Assembly (NCBI GenBank): GCA_029059935.1
Contig: JAIDUZ010000068.1
Span: 1 to 37,367 of the forward strand
Length of the DNA stretch: 37,367 bases
Reading direction: 5' to 3'
From: Alistipes sp.
Lineage (GTDB): Bacteria > Bacteroidota > Bacteroidia > Bacteroidales > Rikenellaceae
A program made the translations under genes and the position numbers. The number at the start of each line of letters is the position of its first letter. Positions within the stretch are counted from its first letter, which is position 1. The notes under the pieces were generated by a model. It saw only the letters and a list, made by a program, of their open reading frames with translations. It did not search any database and was not told the origin of the DNA. This document shows positions 1-6,993 of the stretch, in pieces.

Positions 1-57
1 ACATTCGCCATACAACCACCCGCGGGTCTGCAGGAACTAACAGATCCACCCGCCTAA
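1..57 (+). other. Possible 3' end of an unidentified upstream gene
   Basis: The frame shared with ftsA is open from base 1 and reads 18 codons to a TAA at 55-57, ending in ...LTDPPA. This could be the tail of the preceding division-cluster gene, where ftsQ would be expected, but the peptide is too short to identify. It could equally be untranslated DNA. No ATG, GTG or TTG occurs on the plus strand in this stretch. Confidence 0.3.
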
Positions 58-1668
58 ACAAAAAACTATATCGTAGCCGTCGATCTGGGTTCGTCGTCGG
101 TCGTCGTGGCCGTCGGCGAGACGTGCGACGGCGGGCCGGTCCGAGTCGCGGCCATCGTCTCGAAGCCCGTGGAGGGGGTCAACGCCGGGCGCATCGACAA
201 CATCGAGCTGGTCAGCCGGGCCATCCGCGATGCCGTTTCCGAGGTCGAGGCGCAGCTGGGCATCCGCATCACGGAGGCCTATGCCGGTATTTCGGGCGAT
301 TTCGTGCGCTGCGCGCGCCATACCGACCATGTCTTCGTCTCCGACCATCAGACGGGCGTCAACCAGAAGGACGTCGAATCGCTGTTCGACCGCATGCGCA
401 ATGTGCAGGCTCCCGACGACGAGACCATCATGGAGCGCATTCCGCAGAACTATGTGGTCGACGACAACCAGGAGGTCAAGAATCCGGTCGGCTCGTTCGG
501 CAAGAAACTCTCTTCCACTTTCAATTTCATCCTCTGCCACAAAACGCCTGTCCAGCGCTTGGATATGGCGCTCAAACGTTTGAGCATCAAGATGCTCGGC
601 GTGTTCGCCGATGCGCTGGCCACTCCGGCCTCCATCCTGCAACCCGAAGAGATGGAGGAGGGTGTCGCGGTCGTCGACCTCGGTGCCGGCGTCACCGATG
701 TCACGGTCTACTACCGCAACGTCGTCCGCTATACCGTCTCCATTCCCATGGGTTCGTCCGCCATCAACCGCGACATCCGCGCCATGGGCGTGCCCGAGAA
801 GCATATCGAGCGACTCAAGTGCAAGTACGGTTCGGCAGTCGCCGAATTGGCCCCCGAAGACAAACTTATCCGCGTCACCGGCCGTACGTCGCGCGACGCC
901 AAGGATATTCTTCTGAAAAATCTGGCTACCGTCATCGAGGCGCGTGCTACCGACATTGCCGAATTCGTGATGCAGGAAATCAAGGATTCGGGGTATGCCT
1001 CCAAACTCTCCTACGGCATCGTTCTGACCGGCGGTTCCGCGGCTCTGAAGGACCTCGACGAGCTGTTCCGCCGTGTTACTCAGATGGAGGTGCGCGTCGC
1101 ATTGCCCGACGTCGGAATCGACGACGAATCGCTCGATTTCGTTGCCGACCCCGCGTTCGCTACGGCTGTCGGCATCCTTGTCAAGGGTGCCCAGGAGGGA
1201 GGTTGCGCCGTGGTGGAGCATGCTTCGACGCCTGCTCCGGCCGCAGCTCCGGGGCGTACGCACACCCCCGTTCCCGAGCAGCGGCCTGCCGCAGCGGTTC
1301 CGCCCAGGGGCCCCGTACCTCCGGCACCGCAGCCGCCGCAGCCCCGGCAGCCCCGTGCAGCCGCACAACCGCAGGCCGCTCCCGGAGTCCGCACCGCTCC
1401 CGTTCCTCCGGTGCCGCAGCCGCAACAACCCCGGCAGCCCCGGGTCGCAGCACCCGTACAACCGCAGCCGCCGCAGCCCGTGCGGTCCCAGGCGCCCGTG
1501 CAACCCGAACCTATGCCCCGGCAGGGATTCACGGCGCCCGAGTCCGATGAGGAAGAACCCGTCGTAATCGGGCCGCGCCGCAAACGCGACTGGAGCTCGA
1601 TTTTCAAGAAGGTGGTGGGCAGCGTGGCCGGATTCGACGGCGAAGGGGCCGACGACGAGGAGATCTGA
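58..1668 (+). CDS. ftsA: Cell division protein FtsA (start codon unclear)
   Basis: FtsA is the actin-like ATPase that ties FtsZ filaments to the inner face of the cytoplasmic membrane. The actin-fold phosphate-1 motif VAVDLGSSS is encoded at 73-99, followed by the 1C subdomain. The second phosphate loop VVDLGAGVTDVTVY and the adenosine motif IVLTGGSA are present. After the ATPase core comes a long Pro/Gln-rich linker (about 1225-1530) and a C-terminal amphipathic segment (DWSSIFKKVVGSVAGF) that fits the membrane-targeting helix. The first canonical start in frame is GTG at 106, but it lies inside the conserved core, so translation must begin earlier. The frame opens at 58 after a TAA, and no ATG, GTG, TTG or CTG lies between 58 and the conserved motif. 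ftsZ follows 94 bp downstream. Confidence 0.93.
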   Translation, partial: TKNYIVAVDLGSSSVVVAVGETCDGGPVRVAAIVSKPVEGVNAGRIDNIELVSRAIRDAVSEVEAQLGIRITEAYAGISGDFVRCARHTDHVFVSDHQTGVNQKDVESLFDRMRNVQAPDDETIMERIPQNYVVDDNQEVKNPVGSFGKKLSSTFNFILCHKTPVQRLDMALKRLSIKMLGVFADALATPASILQPEEMEEGVAVVDLGAGVTDVTVYYRNVVRYTVSIPMGSSAINRDIRAMGVPEKHIERLKCKYGSAVAELAPEDKLIRVTGRTSRDAKDILLKNLATVIEARATDIAEFVMQEIKDSGYASKLSYGIVLTGGSAALKDLDELFRRVTQMEVRVALPDVGIDDESLDFVADPAFATAVGILVKGAQEGGCAVVEHASTPAPAAAPGRTHTPVPEQRPAAAVPPRGPVPPAPQPPQPRQPRAAAQPQAAPGVRTAPVPPVPQPQQPRQPRVAAPVQPQPPQPVRSQAPVQPEPMPRQGFTAPESDEEEPVVIGPRRKRDWSSIFKKVVGSVAGFDGEGADDEEI

Positions 1669-1762
1669 CCCTCTTCCGCTTCCGGCGGACACGGATGGAA
1701 ATGTACGACAAAGAATAGAAAACAAGTTCGGCGGAGATGCGTTTTCCGCTTTTCGATAGCCT

Positions 1763-3073
1763 ATGACAGACGAATTGATGTCGGAGATCAGAGTACCGCG
1801 GAGCGAGCGGTCGATCATCACGGTGGTGGGTGTCGGCGGTGCCGGCGGCAATGCCGTCAACCACATGTGGAGCCTCGGCATCCGCGGCGTGTCGTTCATG
1901 GTCTGCAACACCGACCAGCAGGCCCTGGACAAAAGCCCCGTGGAGACCAAGATACGTCTTGGCGCCGAAGGTCTCGGTGCCGGCAACGACCCTGAGAACG
2001 GACGGCGCGCGGCCGTCGAGACCCTGCCCGACGTGCGACAGCATTTCGAGTCGGCCGGCACGCGCATGGTATTCATCACGGCCGGAATGGGCGGCGGTAC
2101 CGGTACGGGTGCTTCGCCCGTCATCGCCAAGCTGGCCCGCGAGATGGGCATCCTCGTCGTCGCCATCGTCACGTCGCCGTTGGCCGTCGAGGGCAAAATC
2201 CGCTACGAACAGGCTTTCCGCGGTATCGAAGAACTGCGGGAGAACGTCGATTCGCTGCTCATCATCAACAACGAAAGCATCCTCGAAATCTACGGCCGCC
2301 TCTCGCTCAAACAGGCTTTCGGCAAGGCCGACGACATCCTGGCCTCCGCGGCCAAGGGCATCGCCGAAATCATCACCGTGCCCAGCGACATCGTCAACGT
2401 CGACTTCGCCGATGTCTCCAAGGTCATGCGCAACTCCGGCCGCGCCCACATGGCCGTCGCCACGGCCGAGGGCGAAGACCGCGCCGAGGCCGTGGCCAAG
2501 GCGTCGTTGCAGTCGCCGCTGCTCGACCATAACCTCATCTCCGGAGCCAAGAACATCCTTCTCCACATCTCGGTGTCGGGCTCCGACGAACTCATGTCCG
2601 ACGAACTCAACACCATCCTCCATTATATCCAGGCCCATGCCAGCGTGAAGGACGACGCCGGTGTTGTTCACGACGCCAACATCATCTGGGGTACGGGCCT
2701 CAAGCCCCAGTTGGGCAACGCCATCGAACTGGTCATTATCGCTACCGGGTTCGAGGAGAGTTCGCGCGAAGGACTCACGCAGGTCATTCCTCCGGCCCGG
2801 ACCGTGCAGCCCGTCGGCGTCGCCGATCCCTCTGCGCCCGTGCTGGAACCCATCAAGCCGCTGGCTCCGGTCAAACCGGCGATGCGCACCCCCGAACAGG
2901 TCGTTCTCGGGGCCCGGTCCACGCGTTACAACAATATCGAGGAGCTGCTCGCCCGGCCTGCCTACCAGGCCCGCAATTCGAAGTTCGTCGTCCACCATTC
3001 CGGCAGCCGCAAGAAGGTGCTGAGCGAGGAGAAGGCCGTCAAGGAGGAGCCCGAAAACGGCTCGCTTTTCTAA
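1763..3073 (+). CDS. ftsZ: Cell division protein FtsZ
   Basis: This is the tubulin-like GTPase that forms the division ring. The 436-residue protein has the N-terminal GTP-binding domain with VGVGGAGGNAVN, the tubulin signature GGGTGTGASPV near residue 113, and the T7-loop region NVDFADV that completes the GTPase site of the adjacent subunit. The C-terminal GTPase-activation domain follows (ISGAKNILLHISVSG). The tail is a Pro-rich linker, then IEELLARPAYQARN, a Bacteroidota-type C-terminal peptide likely to bind FtsA, and a further basic and acidic extension ending ENGSLF. ATG at 1763 gives a normal N-terminus. Its position directly after ftsA is the usual division-cluster order. Confidence 0.97.
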   Translation: MTDELMSEIRVPRSERSIITVVGVGGAGGNAVNHMWSLGIRGVSFMVCNTDQQALDKSPVETKIRLGAEGLGAGNDPENGRRAAVETLPDVRQHFESAGTRMVFITAGMGGGTGTGASPVIAKLAREMGILVVAIVTSPLAVEGKIRYEQAFRGIEELRENVDSLLIINNESILEIYGRLSLKQAFGKADDILASAAKGIAEIITVPSDIVNVDFADVSKVMRNSGRAHMAVATAEGEDRAEAVAKASLQSPLLDHNLISGAKNILLHISVSGSDELMSDELNTILHYIQAHASVKDDAGVVHDANIIWGTGLKPQLGNAIELVIIATGFEESSREGLTQVIPPARTVQPVGVADPSAPVLEPIKPLAPVKPAMRTPEQVVLGARSTRYNNIEELLARPAYQARNSKFVVHHSGSRKKVLSEEKAVKEEPENGSLF

Positions 3074-3089
3074 CCTAAATTCCCCGGTT

Positions 3090-4367
3090 TTGGAACACGT
3101 CCCCTGGATTCATTTCAACGGTTTTTCTGCCCATATCCTCGTTTTCGGCATCGTCGCTTTCGTCCTGCTGTGCATCTCCGCGCTCGTGTCGGGTGCCGAG
3201 ACGTCGTTTTTTTCGCTCTCGCACAACGATGTCCAGCGTTTCAAACAGCACCCGTCGGCTTCCGGCGATGCCGTGCTGAGGCTGTTGGGCAACGTCGACT
3301 TCCTGCTGGCCACCATCCTTGTGGTCAACAATCTGGTCAACATCTGCATCACGATTCTCGTGGCCAACATCGTCGACGCACTCTTCACTTTCGTCCGCTT
3401 CGAGTTTCTCTTCAAGACGGTCATCGTCACGTTCCTCCTGCTGCTCTTCGGCGAGGTTCTGCCCAAAGTCCTGGCACAGACGCTTCCCGCACGTTTCGCG
3501 CAGTTCGTCGCACGTCCGCTCACGGTGCTGCGGTGGATTTTCTATCCGCTGTCGTTCATCCTCGTGCGCACGAGCAGCCGCATCAGCGAGAAAGCCGCGC
3601 ACAGGAGCGAAATTTCGCTCGACGAACTGGCCGATGCCGTCGACATGACGCAGACCTCCAATCCCGAGGAGCACGTCATGCTCTCGGGCATCGTCAACTT
3701 CGTCAACACCGAGGTGCAGGAGATCATGAAGCCCCGCGTCGACATCACGGCGCTCGACTACACCGATTCCTACGAGAAGGTCAAGCAGACCATCATCGCT
3801 TCGGGATTCTCGCGCATCCCCGTCTTCGAGGAGGACATCGACAACATCCGCGGCACGCTCTACGTCAAGGACCTGCTTCCTTATATCAACCATGGCGACG
3901 AATTCGCCTGGCAGCAGCTCGTCCGCAAGCCCTACTTCGTGCCCGAACACAAGAAAATCAACGACCTGTTAGGCGATTTTCAGACCAACAAGGTCCACAT
4001 GGCCATCGTCGTCGACGAGTACGGCTCCACGCTCGGTCTGGTGTCGCTGGAAGACATCATCGAGGAGATCGTCGGCGAGATTTCCGACGAATCGGATGCC
4101 GACGAGAGTTTCTACACCCGTCTGAATGCCGACAGTTACCTTTTCGACGGCAAAACCCATATCGGCGACTTCGAACGGGTGCTGTCGCTCGACGAGGAGA
4201 CTTTCTCCGACGTGCGCGGCGAGGCCGAGACGCTGGCCGGTCTGATGCTCGAACTCAAGCGCGACTTCCCCCGCAAGGGCGATGTCTTCACGTCGCACGA
4301 CATCCGTTTCACCATCAAGGAGATGGACGCCCGCCGTATCGAGAAGATACGCGTCGACCTCAAATAG
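3090..4367 (+). CDS. gldE: CNNM/CBS-domain membrane protein (GldE/CorC-HlyC family)
   Basis: A 425-residue protein with an N-terminal CNNM transmembrane domain (hydrophobic segments at roughly residues 12-35, 70-95, 105-130 and 145-165), two CBS domains (about 210-330, including the MKPRVDI and VDEYGSTLGLVSLEDIIEEI motifs) and a C-terminal CorC/HlyC transporter-associated domain. Relatives are implicated in divalent-cation (Mg/Co) handling. In gliding Bacteroidota the orthologue is named GldE, although most carriers do not glide. The only plausible start is TTG at 3090, 16 bp after the ftsZ stop, so it is probably cotranscribed with ftsZ. The adjacent phosphopantetheinyl transferase is a common neighbour of GldE-type genes. 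The stop codon overlaps an AT-rich heptad repeat. The GldE assignment is from family resemblance and context. Confidence 0.85.
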   Translation: MEHVPWIHFNGFSAHILVFGIVAFVLLCISALVSGAETSFFSLSHNDVQRFKQHPSASGDAVLRLLGNVDFLLATILVVNNLVNICITILVANIVDALFTFVRFEFLFKTVIVTFLLLLFGEVLPKVLAQTLPARFAQFVARPLTVLRWIFYPLSFILVRTSSRISEKAAHRSEISLDELADAVDMTQTSNPEEHVMLSGIVNFVNTEVQEIMKPRVDITALDYTDSYEKVKQTIIASGFSRIPVFEEDIDNIRGTLYVKDLLPYINHGDEFAWQQLVRKPYFVPEHKKINDLLGDFQTNKVHMAIVVDEYGSTLGLVSLEDIIEEIVGEISDESDADESFYTRLNADSYLFDGKTHIGDFERVLSLDEETFSDVRGEAETLAGLMLELKRDFPRKGDVFTSHDIRFTIKEMDARRIEKIRVDLK

Positions 4368-4386
4368 TTGATAATTAATAGTGAAT
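4366..4386 (+). repeat. AT-rich heptad repeat at the gldE-like stop codon
   Basis: Three consecutive 7-mers, AGTTGAT, AATTAAT and AGTGAAT, begin inside the TAG stop (4365-4367). They share the purine-purine-T-purine-A pattern of the GGTGAAA-type heptads found after other stops in this window. Confidence 0.6.
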
Positions 4387-4402
4387 ATTTTCGACTGCCA
4401 TT

Positions 4403-4430
4403 ATTAATTGTTAACTATTCCTTATTCATT
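4403..4430 (-). repeat. Opposing AT-rich heptad repeat
   Basis: Read on the minus strand this is AATGAAT, AAGGAAT, AGTTAAC and AATTAAT, four heptads facing those at 4366-4386. The two arms could pair around a loop of about 16 nt. Because this low-complexity tract covers the upstream TTG starts of the next gene, the GTG at 4441 is the better start for that gene. Confidence 0.55.
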
Positions 4431-4440
4431 GCATCAGCCT

Positions 4441-5004
4441 GTGTTCCGACTCTTTGTTTCCCGACCGCTCGGCGAGTCCGAAATAGCGGCCTGGACCACG
4501 CCTGAGGAGCGTGCCCGGGCCGAGGCTTTCGCTCCTGCCCGCCGGTCGGAGTGGCTCTCGTGGCGGGGTATCGTGCGGCGCGAGCTGGGTTCCCCTTCCG
4601 TCAGGTTTGCTTACAGCGACAGCGGTGCCCCGTCGATAGCGGGTTCGGCACTTCATCTTGCCGTCTCCCATTGCCCGGGCAGCATCGCCGCAGCTCTCTC
4701 CGATGCGCCTTGCGCCGTCGATGTCGAGTCGCTCGCACGCGATTTTTCGCGTGCGGCATCCCGCTACATGACACCCGAAGAACGTTCGCTCTCCGATGCC
4801 CCTTGCTGGCCCGCGCTCGTGTGGAGTGCCAAGGAGACGCTCTACAAGTTCGCCGGCCGCCGCGAACTGGATTTGCTTCGCGATTTGCAGGTCGGGGAAG
4901 CCGACTTTTCGAACAATACGCTGGTCGGCAGGATTTGCGGCGGCGAAGCGCTGCGGCTGCGGTTCCTGCTGGTTGCCGGCCGGGTCATCGTCTTTTTGTC
5001 ATGA
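4441..5004 (+). CDS. 4'-phosphopantetheinyl transferase family protein
   Basis: Sfp-type enzymes move the phosphopantetheine arm from CoA to a serine of an acyl or peptidyl carrier protein. The Mg-binding pair of motifs is visible: CAVDVES in the middle and WSAKETLYK near residue 130, matching the family pattern of an acidic pair and W-S/C-x-K-E. At 187 residues from GTG 4441 it is at the short end of the family. TTG at 4408 and 4429 are in-frame alternatives but fall in a heptad-repeat tract. The TGA stop overlaps the ATG of the next gene (ATGA). It may be the cell's fatty-acid ACP activator, since no holo-ACP synthase is seen here, but the target is not knowable from this window. Confidence 0.85.
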   Translation: MFRLFVSRPLGESEIAAWTTPEERARAEAFAPARRSEWLSWRGIVRRELGSPSVRFAYSDSGAPSIAGSALHLAVSHCPGSIAAALSDAPCAVDVESLARDFSRAASRYMTPEERSLSDAPCWPALVWSAKETLYKFAGRRELDLLRDLQVGEADFSNNTLVGRICGGEALRLRFLLVAGRVIVFLS

Positions 5005-5648
5005 GCATGGAGATTGCGCCGCCCCGTCTGCCGGACAGCTCGGCTCCCGATGCCGATATGACCTTGCTTGCCGAGGCCGAAGAGGTTTCCGACGCCGTTT
5101 TTCGCGGTGCGCTCTTTGCCGGACTTGTCCGCGAGCATCTGTTCGTCGAGCAGTGTATCTTTTCCGGATGCCGGTTTCCCGGGGCTGTGCTGGGGCATGC
5201 CCGTTTCTCCGACGTGCTGTTCCGCAACTGCGATTTTTCCAACGCCGACTTGCGCGGCTGTTCGTTTCAGCGCGTGCGGTTTCTGGATTGCAAACTCACC
5301 GGAGCCGAGTTTGCCGAGGCGGCTTTCGGGTTCGTTGTCTTTTCGCGCTGCCGCGGCGAGTTCGCCGGTTTTGCCGCGGCCCGATTCCGCCGGGCGCGGT
5401 TCGAGGAGTGCGTTTTGCGCAGTGCCGTGCTGAGCGAGTGCCGTTTCGAGCAGACGGAGTTTGCGGCGTGCGACCTTTCGGCGGCCGAGTTGTTCGGGGC
5501 CCGGTTGCAGGGTATTTCGTTGGCCGACAGCGAAATTCGGGGCATCCGTCTGCGCGAGTGCGCATCGTATGAGTTGCGCGGAGCCCGCATTTCGCCGGCG
5601 CAGGCTCTCGACCTCGTGCGGTTGCTCGGCGTCGAGTTCGAGGAGTAA
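5001..5648 (+). CDS. Pentapeptide-repeat protein
   Basis: A 215-residue protein made largely of tandem pentapeptide repeats of the A(D/N)LXX type, for example FRNCDFSNADLRGCSF, with a Phe or Leu about every fifth residue. Such repeats fold into a right-handed quadrilateral beta-helix. The repeat region spans about residues 30-195 and is flanked by a short N-terminal cap and a C-terminal helix. There is no signal peptide, so it is presumably cytoplasmic. Its ATG at 5001 overlaps the PPTase stop by 4 bases, indicating translational coupling. Some family members mimic DNA and bind gyrase, but most have no known role and nothing here specifies one. Confidence 0.85.
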   Translation: MSMEIAPPRLPDSSAPDADMTLLAEAEEVSDAVFRGALFAGLVREHLFVEQCIFSGCRFPGAVLGHARFSDVLFRNCDFSNADLRGCSFQRVRFLDCKLTGAEFAEAAFGFVVFSRCRGEFAGFAAARFRRARFEECVLRSAVLSECRFEQTEFAACDLSAAELFGARLQGISLADSEIRGIRLRECASYELRGARISPAQALDLVRLLGVEFEE

Positions 5649-5653
5649 ACGAA

Positions 5654-5686
5654 AAGCGTCCGGAACTTCAAAAGTTCCGGACGCTT
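5654..5686. terminator. Bidirectional hairpin between convergent genes
   Basis: A perfect 15-bp stem (AAGCGTCCGGAACTT and its complement) surrounds a 3-nt loop. On the minus strand it is followed by TTTTCGTTT, so it fits best as the terminator for the C1B peptidase gene. On the plus strand it lies 5 bp after the pentapeptide gene but lacks a T tract. Confidence 0.8.
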
Positions 5687-5719
5687 GGCTTGAAGGGATG
5701 GCGATGGGAAAGGGGGTCG

Positions 5720-5747
5720 CTCCACCTTTCACCTTTCACTTTTCACC
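5720..5747 (-). repeat. Post-stop heptad repeat (GGTGAAA type)
   Basis: On the minus strand, immediately after the peptidase TAA (5750-5748), come GGTGAAA, AGTGAAA, GGTGAAA and GGTGGAG, four exact 7-nt units with no spacer from the stop codon. Confidence 0.75.
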
Positions 5748-6956
5748 TTATTTGAGTCCCAGTTTCTTGGCAATCTCCTTGGGCAGGGCCTTTTTGTTGA
5801 CCATCAGGTCGGTGGTCTTGTAGGCCACGAACGGACGCGAGAAGTACCAGTGGCCGCCGTAGGGAGGCAGGTCGTCCCACGAGTTGAGCACCTTGTAGTA
5901 GTCGTTGCCGGCCTGGTCTTTGGCCGTGCCCACGATGACCATGCCGTGGTCGTCGGTCGTCTCGTAGTTGTCGAACGCTTCCTGGCGCATCTCCTGCGTG
6001 ATGGTGCGTTCCTTGCCCGGTTTCTCGAACTTGTAGAGCGCCGCTTCCTTCTCGCGCTCGGTCAGCTTGCCCCAGCGCTCGGCTTCGGTGCCGCTCATGC
6101 CGTCGAGGTCGGCCTCCGGAACGATGCCGAGGGCTTTCGTGCGGCTGAAACCCTTTTCGCTCACGTCGGTGCCCCAAGCCACCGGATAGCCGTTGGCCAG
6201 CGCATGGTCGATGACGCCCATCATTTCGTCGAGCGGCAGGTTGTAGACCGTGCCCCACATCCAGTTGTCGGGCACTTCGAGGATGAACTGCGTGTAGAAC
6301 GGATGGTGGGTGAACGACGTGATGTCGATGTAGTCGTCCATGGAGATGGGCAGCGATGCGGCGAACGACTGCGGCGTGTACTCCTTGCCTTCGTAGATGA
6401 AGGTGGCGGGCATCTCGCCGAAGTATTCGTCGAGCATGGCGTTGAAGGCACGCTTCCAGGCCGTCGAGAGGGGTTTGCCCGAGCGGTCGCCGGCCGAAAT
6501 CACGGCGTCGAGGAATGCTTTCAGGGCGGCCGACAGTTCGTGGAAGTCGGGCTTGTCGGTGCCGTAGTTCAGACCCGGGTAGGCCTCGAACGGCACGATG
6601 CCGTATTTCTTGATGCCCTCCGTGACGTCGTGGGCCGCACCGCCCTCGGCGAAGTTGAGGTGGCCGTGCATGCGGACGTATCTCTCGGCTTTCTCCATGA
6701 AGCTGTGGCGTACGATCCACATCTCCGAGAGGTGCACCGGCTTGCCGCCCGCGCGCAGGATTTCGCCCTCCAGGAACGACATGGTCGAGAAGCACCAGCA
6801 GGTGCCGCTGCGCGACTGGTTCTTGACGGGAGTCATCTCCAGCACCTTGGCGTCGGTGAACAGATAGCCCTCGGGCTTCGTGCCGGTCTCCGGAGCCTGG
6901 GCGGCGGCGGTCGCAGCGGCGACGACGGCCAGCAGGGTAAAGAACAGGTTTTTCAT
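5748..6956 (-). CDS. Secreted C1B-family cysteine aminopeptidase
   Basis: A papain-fold peptidase of the bleomycin hydrolase/PepC (C1B) family, 402 residues. The catalytic residues are visible: Gln47 and Cys53 in NQSRSGTCWCF, His337 in DDHGMVIVG and Asn358 in VLNSW. The N-terminus (MKNLFFTLLAVVAAATAAAQA) is a signal peptide with cleavage likely near residue 20, so unlike cytosolic PepC this enzyme should act in the periplasm or outside. Its probable role is trimming peptides for uptake. The gene starts 37 bp after topA on the same strand and has no obvious promoter of its own, so it is likely cotranscribed with topA. It ends in heptad repeats and a hairpin terminator. Confidence 0.9.
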   Translation of the reverse strand: MKNLFFTLLAVVAAATAAAQAPETGTKPEGYLFTDAKVLEMTPVKNQSRSGTCWCFSTMSFLEGEILRAGGKPVHLSEMWIVRHSFMEKAERYVRMHGHLNFAEGGAAHDVTEGIKKYGIVPFEAYPGLNYGTDKPDFHELSAALKAFLDAVISAGDRSGKPLSTAWKRAFNAMLDEYFGEMPATFIYEGKEYTPQSFAASLPISMDDYIDITSFTHHPFYTQFILEVPDNWMWGTVYNLPLDEMMGVIDHALANGYPVAWGTDVSEKGFSRTKALGIVPEADLDGMSGTEAERWGKLTEREKEAALYKFEKPGKERTITQEMRQEAFDNYETTDDHGMVIVGTAKDQAGNDYYKVLNSWDDLPPYGGHWYFSRPFVAYKTTDLMVNKKALPKEIAKKLGLK

Positions 6957-6993
6957 TCGTTTATCGGGTTTTAAGGTTTGTGTTGCTGTCTTT

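Noticed and set aside
37..2196. A long minus-strand open frame (719 codons) across ftsA and ftsZ
   Set aside because: It is antisense to two well-conserved genes, has biased low-complexity composition and no family features; long shadow frames are expected at this GC content.
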